DNA from: Pseudomonas sp. AN-1
Lineage (GTDB): Bacteria; Pseudomonadota; Gammaproteobacteria; Pseudomonadales; Pseudomonadaceae
Direction of reading: 5' to 3'
Length of the DNA stretch: 64,000 bases
Assembly (NCBI RefSeq): GCF_034057115.1
Contig: NZ_CP139195.1
Coordinates: 4,402,001-4,466,000, forward strand
The translations under genes and the position numbers were made by a program. Shown here piece after piece: positions 21,601 to 28,412 of this stretch. Below the pieces are notes generated by a model. That model did not search any database. It was not told the origin of the DNA and was given only the letters and a program-made list of their open reading frames with translations. Each line of letters begins with the position of its first letter. Position 1 is the stretch's first letter.

Positions 21601-22575
21601 GGAGATGCCCGGGCCCTCGTAGATGCCGCGGCCGTGGGAGGCCTTGCCGATGGCGTGGATGGCCTGCTCGTAGGACGCCAGGTAGCGCTTGGCGTCCTCC
21701 TCGGTCAGCGCCGCCTCGCCGAGCATGTCGTAGGAGTAGCGGAAGCCCTTGGCCTCCAGGCTGGCGGCGTTGGCCAGCGCCTCGGCGATGGTCTCGCCAG
21801 TGACGAACTGCTCGCCCATCAGGCGCATGGCCATGTCCACGCCCTTGCGGATCACCGGCTCGCCGCTCTTGCCGATGATGCGGTTCAGGGCGGCGGTCAT
21901 GCCGCTCTCGGTGTGGGTGGACACCAGCTTGCCGGTGATCAGCAGGCCCCAGCTCGCCGCGTTGACGAACATCGACGGGCTCTGGCCCAGGTGCTGGCTC
22001 CAGTTGCCGTTGCTGATCTTGTCGCGGATCAGCGCGTCGCGGGTGGCCTTGTCGGGGATGCGCAGCAGCGCCTCGGCCAGGCACATCAGCGCCACGCCCT
22101 CCTGCGAGGACAGCGAGAACTCCTGCAGAAGGCCCTGCACCAGGCCCTGACGACCGCCGGCGCTCTTCTGGTTGCGCAGCTTCTCGGCGAGGTTCAGCGC
22201 CAGCTTCTGGCTGGCCTCGGACAGCTCGCGGGGCATGCGCGCCTGCTCGAGGAGCATCGGCACCGCCTCGGTTTCCGGGCGGCGGTAGGCGGCGGTGATC
22301 GAGGCGCGCAGCACCGACTGCGGCAGGATGCTCTCGGCGAAGTCGAGGAACACCTGCAGGCCCTGTTCGGTCAGCGCCTCCAGCGGCTCCTCGCCGGCGG
22401 CGACGGCGAGGCCGTTGTGCTCGGCCGGGGTCATGCCGCTCTCGATCTGCTCGAGGTAGCTGAAGATCGCCTGCTTGATCAGCCAGTGCGGGGTACGGTC
22501 GATGCGCTGGGCGGCCTGCTTGAGGCGTTCGCGGGTGGCTTCGTCGAGTTTGACGCCGAGAGTGGTGGTGGCCAT
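18640..22575 (-). CDS. putA: Trifunctional PutA: proline dehydrogenase / glutamate semialdehyde dehydrogenase / autorepressor
   Basis: Protein of 1311 residues oxidising proline to glutamate. N-terminal residues 1-50 form a ribbon-helix-helix DNA-binding domain (TTLGVKLDEATRERLKQAA). A proline dehydrogenase barrel follows (GPGISIKLSALHPRY, MIRLVKGAYWDSEIKRAQVE), then an aldehyde dehydrogenase (CISPWNFPLAIF, AETGGQNAM, catalytic Cys in SAGQRCSALR) and a C-terminal domain typical of long PutAs. The RHH domain implies autogenous repression, and matching operators lie in its promoter. Divergent from putP. I see no pruR-type activator gene nearby. Confidence 0.97.
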   Translation of the reverse strand: MATTTLGVKLDEATRERLKQAAQRIDRTPHWLIKQAIFSYLEQIESGMTPAEHNGLAVAAGEEPLEALTEQGLQVFLDFAESILPQSVLRASITAAYRRPETEAVPMLLEQARMPRELSEASQKLALNLAEKLRNQKSAGGRQGLVQGLLQEFSLSSQEGVALMCLAEALLRIPDKATRDALIRDKISNGNWSQHLGQSPSMFVNAASWGLLITGKLVSTHTESGMTAALNRIIGKSGEPVIRKGVDMAMRLMGEQFVTGETIAEALANAASLEAKGFRYSYDMLGEAALTEEDAKRYLASYEQAIHAIGKASHGRGIYEGPGISIKLSALHPRYSRAQYERVMEELYPTLLGLTQLARQYDIGINIDAEEADRLELSLDLLERLCFEPSLAGWNGIGFVIQAYQKRCPYVIDYVIDLAKRSRHRLMIRLVKGAYWDSEIKRAQVEGLEGFPVYTRKPYTDLSYIACARKLLAVPEAIYPQFATHNAHSLAAIYNLAGQNYYPGQYEFQCLHGMGEPLYEQVVGKVADGKLNRPCRIYAPVGSHETLLAYLVRRLLENGANTSFVNRIADHSISLKDLVEDPVVQVEQMAAQEGTLGLPHPRIPLPRTLYGEARVNSSGIDLANEHRLGSLSSALLASVNNEYRAQPLLGCDAAAPGEAQPVRNPADHRDVVGQVFEASVADVRSAVLCAVSSGQIWQSTLPAERAAVLERAADQMEAEIQQLMGLLVRESGKTFANAIAEVREAVDFLRYYAAQARNHFSNDSHRPLGPVVCISPWNFPLAIFSGQVAAALAAGNTVLAKPAEQTPLIAAQAVRILLEAGVPAGAVQLLPGRGETVGAALIADERIRGVMFTGSTEVAGIIQRNLAGRLDAQGRTIPLIAETGGQNAMIVDSSALTEQVVVDVIASAFDSAGQRCSALRVLCVQEDVADRVLAMLKGAMAEYSLGNPERLDTDIGPVIDEEAKANIERHIQAMRDKGRKVHQLSRANGADIRRGTFVMPTLIELESFDELKREIFGPVLHVVRYPRAELATLLDSINASGYGLTLGVHTRIDETIAQVVDSARVGNLYVNRNMVGAVVGVQPFGGEGLSGTGPKAGGPLYLYRLLATRPQDAVSRQLQDGEGQRADARGPAFPALLEWARKQQPELAALAERYASLAQSGLTQVLSGPTGERNTYSLLPRERVLCLADDEGDLLAQLAAVLAVGCRVLWADNAASRKLLAQLPLAVQQRIQLVGDWASCELGFDAILHHGDSDQLREVCQLAAKRPGAIVGVNGLGRGDTDIPLERLLIEHALSVNTAAAGGNASLMTIG

Positions 22576-22619
22576 GGCTTGTCCTATATTTGGGTGAAGC
22601 GCTGCAAAGCACATGGAAG

Positions 22620-22658
22620 ATTAAACACGAAAAAATGCAAGGTGCAACCCGGTGCAAC
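22620..22658 (-). promoter_or_regulatory. putA promoter overlapping two PutA-type operators
   Basis: On the minus strand TTGCAC (22642-22647) and TTTAAT (22620-22625) are spaced by 16 bp and form a good -35/-10 pair. Two copies of the PutA half-site GTTGCA (seen as TGCAAC at 22643-22648 and 22653-22658 on the plus strand) are exactly 10 bp apart, and one coincides with the -35. GTTGCA is the hexamer bound by the E. coli PutA RHH domain. A near-match TGCAAG is at 22636-22641. Confidence 0.7.
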
Positions 22659-22821
22659 CTGTAGGCCTTTCAAGGCGACGAGCGTAGTGGTTGGTGGGGT
22701 GTGGAGTGTTACTTTTCTGCACTGCGGCGGGGTGAGGCGGGATGAAAATGCTACAAAAAGGAGCAATTTAGGCTTTTCTTCCTCGAATCGGCAAAAAAGT
22801 AAAACCTTCTGCCGGAAATTG

Positions 22822-22872
22822 GTTGCACCTTTCACTGGGCTTTGCCTAGATTATCGTCATCGAGGGTGCAAC
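22822..22872 (+). promoter_or_regulatory. putP promoter with embedded PutA-type operators
   Basis: TTGCAC (22823-22828) and TAGATT (22847-22852), 18 bp apart, form a promoter for putP. The PutA hexamer GTTGCA (22822-22827) overlaps the -35, and an inverted copy TGCAAC (22867-22872) lies just downstream of the expected start. The rest of the 361-bp putA-putP gap is AT-rich relative to the window and contains no gene. Confidence 0.7.
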
Positions 22873-22936
22873 CCGGTTATCCGGGGTGGCAGTCGAACGA
22901 GTTCCAGACCAATAACAACCGCATGGGATCCCCCTC

Positions 22937-24430
22937 ATGAGCATGACCAACCCGACCCTGATCACCTTCGTGATCTACATCGCGGCGATGGTGCTGATCG
23001 GTTTCATCGCCTATCGCTCCACCAACAACCTTTCCGACTACATCCTCGGCGGGCGCAGCCTCGGCAGCTTCGTCACCGCGCTGTCCGCCGGCGCCTCCGA
23101 CATGAGCGGCTGGCTGCTGATGGGCCTGCCCGGCGCGGTCTACCTGTCCGGCCTGTCGGAGAGCTGGATCGCCATCGGCCTGATCGTCGGCGCCTACCTC
23201 AACTGGCTGTTCGTCGCCGGCCGCCTGCGCGTGCAGACCGAGCACAACGGCAACGCCCTGACCCTGCCGGACTACTTCACCAACCGCTTCGAGGACAACA
23301 GCCGCGTGCTGCGCATCTTCTCCGCGGTGGTGATCCTGGTGTTCTTCACCATCTACTGCGCCTCCGGCGTGGTCGCCGGCGCGCGCCTGTTCGAGAGCAC
23401 CTTCGGCATCTCCTACGAGACCGCGCTGTGGGCCGGCGCCGCCGCCACCATCGCCTACACCTTCGTCGGCGGCTTCCTCGCGGTGAGCTGGACCGACACC
23501 GTGCAGGCCAGCCTGATGATCTTCGCGCTGATCCTCACCCCGATCATCGTCATGGTCGCCACCGGCGGCATCGATCCGACCTTCGCCGCCATCGAGCTGA
23601 AGGACGCCACCAGCTTCGACATGCTCAAGGGCGCCAGCTTCATCGGCGTGATCTCGCTGATGGCCTGGGGCCTGGGCTATTTCGGCCAGCCGCACATCCT
23701 GGCGCGCTTCATGGCTGCCGACTCGGTCAAGTCGATCCCCAACGCCCGCCGCATCTCCATGGCCTGGATGATCTTCTGCCTGGCCGGCGCGGTGGCCGTG
23801 GGCTTCTTCGGCATCGCCTACTTCTCCGCCCATCCGGAGCTGGGCGTGGCGGTCAACGAGAACCCCGAGCGCGTGTTCATCGAACTGGCGAAGATCCTGT
23901 TCAACCCGTGGGTCGCCGGCGTGCTGCTCTCCGCCATCCTCGCCGCGGTGATGTCGACCCTCAGCTGCCAGCTGCTGGTCTGCTCCAGTGCCCTGACCGA
24001 GGACTTCTACAAGGCCTTCTTCCGCAAGGGCGCCAGCCAGACCGAGCTGGTCTGGGTCGGCCGCGCCATGGTGCTGCTGGTCGCGGTGATCGCCATCGCC
24101 ATCGCCTCCAACCCGGAGAGCAAGGTGCTCGGCCTGGTGTCCTACGCCTGGGCCGGCTTCGGCGCCGCCTTCGGCCCGGTGGTGATCTTCTCCCTGCTGT
24201 GGAAGGGCATGACCCGCAACGGCGCGCTGGCCGGCATGCTGCTCGGCGCGGTGACCGTGGTGCTGTGGAAGAACTTCTTCGGCTGGACCGGCCTGTACGA
24301 GATCATCCCGGGCTTCATCCTCTGCACCCTGGGCATCCTGATCTTCAGCCGCATCGGCAGCGCGCCGTCGGCCGCCATGCTCAAGCGCTTCGACGAGGCC
24401 GAGAAGGAATACCGCGACGCCCACATCTGA
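22937..24430 (+). CDS. putP: Sodium/proline symporter PutP
   Basis: Sodium:solute symporter family protein of 497 residues with about 13 hydrophobic segments. Family sequences include DYILGGRSLGSFVTALSAGASDMSGW region (36-61), the AAVMSTLSCQLLVCSSALTEDFYK stretch near 338-360 and GLGYFGQPHILARFMA. Imports proline for PutA. Divergent from putA; both promoters appear under PutA control. Confidence 0.97.
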   Translation: MSMTNPTLITFVIYIAAMVLIGFIAYRSTNNLSDYILGGRSLGSFVTALSAGASDMSGWLLMGLPGAVYLSGLSESWIAIGLIVGAYLNWLFVAGRLRVQTEHNGNALTLPDYFTNRFEDNSRVLRIFSAVVILVFFTIYCASGVVAGARLFESTFGISYETALWAGAAATIAYTFVGGFLAVSWTDTVQASLMIFALILTPIIVMVATGGIDPTFAAIELKDATSFDMLKGASFIGVISLMAWGLGYFGQPHILARFMAADSVKSIPNARRISMAWMIFCLAGAVAVGFFGIAYFSAHPELGVAVNENPERVFIELAKILFNPWVAGVLLSAILAAVMSTLSCQLLVCSSALTEDFYKAFFRKGASQTELVWVGRAMVLLVAVIAIAIASNPESKVLGLVSYAWAGFGAAFGPVVIFSLLWKGMTRNGALAGMLLGAVTVVLWKNFFGWTGLYEIIPGFILCTLGILIFSRIGSAPSAAMLKRFDEAEKEYRDAHI

Positions 24431-24483
24431 TTAGCTAGCGGACCCGGTCGCTCCCCTCAGTGCGGCCGGAACCGTCAACCAGG

Positions 24484-24504
24484 CACGGACCCTGTCCGTG
24501 TTTT
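24484..24504 (+). terminator. First of two tandem terminators after putP
   Basis: CACGGAC (24484-24490) pairs with GTCCGTG (24494-24500) around a 3-base loop and is followed by TTTT. Confidence 0.6.
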
Positions 24505-24505
24505 C

Positions 24506-24537
24506 AGCCCGCGTTATGGCAGACGCGGGCTTTTTTT
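24506..24537 (+). terminator. Second, stronger terminator after putP
   Basis: AGCCCGCGT (24506-24514) pairs with ACGCGGGCT (24523-24531), 8-base loop, followed by an unbroken T-run. Begins one base after the T-run of the first hairpin. Confidence 0.85.
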
Positions 24538-24596
24538 ATTCGCCGCCAGGCCCCTGCGCTATGCTGCGCGGCTCCTTTCCTCTGCACGGGCCGACC

Positions 24597-24821
24597 ATGA
24601 CCGACACCCCGAAGAATCCGCTGCACGGCGTCACCCTCGAAGCCCTGCTCACCGAACTGGTGGCGCACTACGGCTGGGACGGTCTCGCCCAGCGCATCGA
24701 CATCCGCTGCTTCAAGGCCAATCCCAGCATCAAGTCGAGCCTGACCTTCCTGCGCCGCACGCCCTGGGCGCGGGAGAAGGTCGAGGCGCTCTACGTGCGC
24801 CTGCCGCGCGAAAAGCGCTGA
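24597..24821 (+). CDS. VF530-family (DUF2132) small protein
   Basis: Protein of 74 residues matching the VF530/DUF2132 family: [24 protein letters not shown], then [27 protein letters not shown]. The family has a small helical fold with proposed DNA binding, but no proven role. The ATG at 24597 starts just before the conserved region. It stands alone between putP and the GGDEF gene. Confidence 0.82.
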   Translation: MTDTPKNPLHGVTLEALLTELVAHYGWDGLAQRIDIRCFKANPSIKSSLTFLRRTPWAREKVEALYVRLPREKR

Positions 24822-24944
24822 GGGCGGTGCTGCCGCATATTTCACGGTGCCGTAGGGTATGCAGGCGATGATCCAGGTGCGGGGGGCATGACCGACCTTC
24901 GCTGCTATGTTGTTGGCACATTTTTTAAGGTGCTTTATTGCGCG

Positions 24945-24950
24945 TAGAAT
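24945..24950 (+). promoter_or_regulatory. Candidate -10 for the GGDEF gene
   Basis: TAGAAT lies 40 bp upstream of the start codon in a locally AT-rich stretch. The -35 is poor (a T-rich run), so this is only a weak prediction. Confidence 0.3.
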
Positions 24951-24990
24951 GCCGCCCCTTTCCATTGCCAGGGACTTGGAGGCTTCGCGC

Positions 24991-26583
24991 ATGTCCGTTG
25001 CACCTTTATTTCGTGTGGATCTGCGCCGGTTGATCCTGCTGCTGGCAATCCTCAGCGCGCTGGTGACTCTGACCAATAGTTTGTATGCCAGCTACCGCGT
25101 GCAGCGCCAGATGCTGATCGACAACACGCTGGAAAGTAACCACGCCTATGCGGCCAAGCTGGCCGGCAGCGTCGGCGACTTCCTCGACTCTGCCCAGCAG
25201 CAACTGGCCTACAGCGCCGAGCTGCTGGCCACGCGCTACGACGATGCGGCCTACCTGGATGCCGAGGCCCAGAGGCTGCGCCTGCAGACCGACAGCTTCA
25301 ACTCTGTAGCGTTCGTCGATGCCACGGGGCGGGTGCTGGCCACCTCGCCCGATACCTTGCAGATCCTCGGGCGCCAGCTGGATACGCCCGGCGCCGTCGA
25401 GGCGCTGCGCGAGCGCCGGCCGCTGGTCAGCGCGCCCTACCTGTCGCTACGTGGCAACCTGCTGGTGTTCATTTCCCATCCGGTGCGCGATCCTGCCGGC
25501 CGCTACCTGGGTTACATCGGCGGCACCATTTACCTCAAGCAGACCAGCATCCTCAACCGGCTGATCGGCGAGCACTACCATCGCGACGGCTCCTACCTGT
25601 ACGTGGTCGATGCCAACCGGCGCCTGCTCTACCACCCGCAGCCCGAGCGAGTCGGCACCCAGGTGGGCGACAACCCGGTGATCGATGCGGTGATCGCCGG
25701 TGGGGAGGGGAACATGCGCGTGTATAACAGCCAGGGCATCGATGTGCTGGCCGGCTATGCCGGCGTACCGCAGGCGGGCTGGGGCATCGTCGCCCAGCGC
25801 CCGACCGCGGCGACCCTGGCCGGGCTCGATGGCCTGATGCTCGGCGTACTGCGCAATATCCTGCCGCTGGCGCTGCTGACCGCACTGTGCATCTGGTGGT
25901 TCGCCCGGCTGATCTCGCGGCCCTTGTGGCAACTGGCCGATAGCGCCCGAGACATGGATCGACCTGGCACCGCCGCGCGCATCGAGGGGGTGCGCTCCTG
26001 GTATTTCGAATCATCCGAACTCAAGCGCGCCATGCTGGTCGGCATCGGCCTGCTGCACGGCACTATCGGCCGGCTGCGCCGCGATGTGCAGACCGATCCG
26101 CTGACCGGGCTGCACAACCGCCGCGGGCTGGAACTGGCCGTCGCGCTGTGGCGCGGCGAGCAGCGCCCCTTCGCTGTGGTGGCGCTGGATATCGATCACT
26201 TCAAGCGGGTCAACGACAACCACGGCCACGATGTCGGCGACCGCGTGCTGCAGGAGCTGGCACGCCTGATGGGCGAGTCTTCCCGCGAGAGCGACGTGCT
26301 GTGCCGGGTCGGCGGCGAGGAGTTCCTGATGCTGCTACCCAACGCCAGCGTCGAGGTGGCCACGCAGGTGGCCGAGCGCCTGCGTGCCTTGGTCGAGCAA
26401 ACGCTGATCGAACCGGTCGGCCGGATCACCATCTCTCTCGGCGTTGCGCACTGGCCGCAGGACGGCAGCGGCATCGATCAGGTGCTCAAGTGCGCCGACG
26501 AAATGCTCTACCGCGCCAAGCAGCAGGGTCGCAACCGGGTCGAGACGGCCGGCGCGCGGCAGTCGTCCACCACGCAGGCCTGA
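24991..26583 (+). CDS. Membrane diguanylate cyclase with dCache-type sensor
   Basis: Protein of 530 residues: transmembrane helix 13-31, a periplasmic Cache-like sensor to about 283 (with SYLYVVDANRRLLYHPQPERVG), second helix about 285-306, a linker, then a GGDEF domain from about 366 (TDPLTGLHNRRGLE). The active-site motif is GGEEF (441-445), consistent with catalysis of c-di-GMP synthesis. An inhibitory I-site RESD (432-435) lies exactly five residues upstream. The ligand is unknown. Ends 7 bp from the convergent ggt gene. Confidence 0.92.
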   Translation: MSVAPLFRVDLRRLILLLAILSALVTLTNSLYASYRVQRQMLIDNTLESNHAYAAKLAGSVGDFLDSAQQQLAYSAELLATRYDDAAYLDAEAQRLRLQTDSFNSVAFVDATGRVLATSPDTLQILGRQLDTPGAVEALRERRPLVSAPYLSLRGNLLVFISHPVRDPAGRYLGYIGGTIYLKQTSILNRLIGEHYHRDGSYLYVVDANRRLLYHPQPERVGTQVGDNPVIDAVIAGGEGNMRVYNSQGIDVLAGYAGVPQAGWGIVAQRPTAATLAGLDGLMLGVLRNILPLALLTALCIWWFARLISRPLWQLADSARDMDRPGTAARIEGVRSWYFESSELKRAMLVGIGLLHGTIGRLRRDVQTDPLTGLHNRRGLELAVALWRGEQRPFAVVALDIDHFKRVNDNHGHDVGDRVLQELARLMGESSRESDVLCRVGGEEFLMLLPNASVEVATQVAERLRALVEQTLIEPVGRITISLGVAHWPQDGSGIDQVLKCADEMLYRAKQQGRNRVETAGARQSSTTQA

Positions 26584-26590
26584 AGGCGCC

Positions 26591-28402
26591 TCACTCGCCC
26601 AGCACCACGCCCTCGCGGCGTGGATCGGCGCCGCCGAACCAGCCGCGGGCATTGCGCTGGATGGCCTGCAGGCCGCTGGGCAGCTCGCCTTCGCTGACCT
26701 GGTGGCCCCTGGCGCGCAGGGCGTCGAGGGTGGCCGGGGGGAAACGCCCGGCCTCCAGCACGGTCGGGCCGTTGAAGTTGGTGAAGTTGGGCAGGTCGAT
26801 GGCGCGCTGGGCGTCCAGCCGCCACTGGTAGAGGCCGAGCAGGGTCTTGGCATTGAAGTGGATGATCCCCGCGCCACCAGGTGCGCCCAGGCTGGCCAGC
26901 AGTCGGCCGCCTTTCGCGTCGAACACCAGGGTCGGGCTCATGCTCGAGCGCGGGCGCTTGCCCGGCTCGACGCGGTTGGCCACCGGCCGGCCTTCGCCGT
27001 CGCGCGGGGCCAGGGCGAAGTCGGTGAGCTGGTTGTTGAGCAGGAAGCCGCCGGGCAGGCCGCTGCCGCCGTCGCTGAGCAGGCGGGCGCCGAAGGCCTG
27101 TTCGATGCTGCTGGTCATCGCCAGCGCGTTGCCGCGGGCGTCGACGATGCTGATGTGGCTGGTGCCGTACTCCTCCTGATCCGCCTGCGGCGCCCAGGCC
27201 AGCGGCGCGCCGCCGGGCACGCCGTGGCTGGCGCTGGCCATGCTGCGCTCGCCGATCAGGCTGGCGCGCTGCTTGAGGTAGGCGGGGGCCAGCAGGCTGC
27301 GCCAGTCGCCGGCCGGCGGCTGCACGAAGGCGGGGTCGGCGAGGTACTGGGCGCGGTCGGCGAAGGCCAGCTTGGCCGCCTCGCTGTAGCGGTGCAGGAA
27401 TTCGGCCGAGGGGCGGCCGTCTTCCAGCGGCGGAACAGGCTTCGGCAACTGTTCGAGCAGGCCGAGGATCTGCATCTGGGTGATCAGCCCGGAGGAGGGC
27501 GGCGGAAAGCCGCACACCCGGTACTGCGCCAGCCACAGCTGGCACAGCGCCTCGCGGCGCAGCGGCCGGTAGGCCTGCAGGTCGGCCAGTTGCAGGCGGC
27601 CGGGGTTGCCGGGATGCTGGCGCACCCGCCGGACGATGTCGCGGGCGACCGCCCCCTGGTAGAAGGCCGCGCTGCCGTCGCGGGCGATGTCGCGCAGCAC
27701 CGCGGCCAGTGCCGGATTGCGCAGGACGTGACCGACCGGCAGCGGCGAGCCGTCGGCCCGGTAGTAGAAGGCAGCCGCGGCCGGATCGCGGCGCAGGTGC
27801 GCGTCGGCGGCGAGCAACTGGTGCAGGCGCGGGCTGACCGCGAAGCCCTGCTCGGCCAGCTCGATGGCCGGCGCGAACAGCGTTGCCCAGGGCAGGCGGC
27901 CATGGGCGCGGTGCGCCGCCTCGAGCATCTTCAGTACGCCGGGCACGCCCACCGCGCGGCCGCCGACCACCGCCTCCATGAAGGCCATCGGCCGGCCCCC
28001 GGCAGTCAGGAACAGTGCCTCGTCGGCGGCCTGCGGGGCGGTCTCGCGGCCGTCCCAGGCGTCCAGCCGCTGGCCGTCCCAGTGCAGCAGGAAGGCGCCG
28101 CCGCCCAGGCCGCTGGACTGCGGCTCGACCAGGCCGAGCACCATCTGCACGGCGATCGCGGCGTCCAGCGCACTGCCACCGGCGGCGAGGATCTGCCGGC
28201 CGGCCTCGGCAGCCAGCGGGTTGGCGGCGGCCACCGCCTGGCGCTGCAGCTGCCAGCCCGGCTTGGCCTGCCAGCCGCTGGCCGCCTCCGGCTGGGACGG
28301 GCGGGGCAAGGGTTCGGGGCTCGGCTGGTGGGTGCAGGCTGCGACGAGCAGGCCGAGGCTCAGGCCGAGCGCACGGCGCAGCCCGGGAAGGCTGGGGATC
28401 AC
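26591..28402 (-). CDS. ggt: Gamma-glutamyltransferase, predicted lipoprotein
   Basis: N-terminal-nucleophile hydrolase of 603 residues that self-cleaves and moves gamma-glutamyl groups, for example from glutathione. The nucleophile is Thr414 in EEYGTSHISIVD. The downstream SSMSPTLVF and GGAGIIHFNAK sequences fit the small subunit. GTG at 28402, after AAGGAAG, gives a lipoprotein signal with lipobox LVAAC (Cys23), rather than the simple signal peptide of E. coli Ggt. Follows the penicillin-binding-protein gene by 10 bp, so they form an operon. Confidence 0.93.
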   Translation of the reverse strand: MIPSLPGLRRALGLSLGLLVAACTHQPSPEPLPRPSQPEAASGWQAKPGWQLQRQAVAAANPLAAEAGRQILAAGGSALDAAIAVQMVLGLVEPQSSGLGGGAFLLHWDGQRLDAWDGRETAPQAADEALFLTAGGRPMAFMEAVVGGRAVGVPGVLKMLEAAHRAHGRLPWATLFAPAIELAEQGFAVSPRLHQLLAADAHLRRDPAAAAFYYRADGSPLPVGHVLRNPALAAVLRDIARDGSAAFYQGAVARDIVRRVRQHPGNPGRLQLADLQAYRPLRREALCQLWLAQYRVCGFPPPSSGLITQMQILGLLEQLPKPVPPLEDGRPSAEFLHRYSEAAKLAFADRAQYLADPAFVQPPAGDWRSLLAPAYLKQRASLIGERSMASASHGVPGGAPLAWAPQADQEEYGTSHISIVDARGNALAMTSSIEQAFGARLLSDGGSGLPGGFLLNNQLTDFALAPRDGEGRPVANRVEPGKRPRSSMSPTLVFDAKGGRLLASLGAPGGAGIIHFNAKTLLGLYQWRLDAQRAIDLPNFTNFNGPTVLEAGRFPPATLDALRARGHQVSEGELPSGLQAIQRNARGWFGGADPRREGVVLGE

Positions 28403-28412
28403 GGAGGCTTCC

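Noticed and set aside
24911-24935. TTGGCACA as a sigma-54 -24 element before the GGDEF gene
   Set aside because: No GC pair of a TTGC-type -12 element follows at the required 10-bp distance from the GG.
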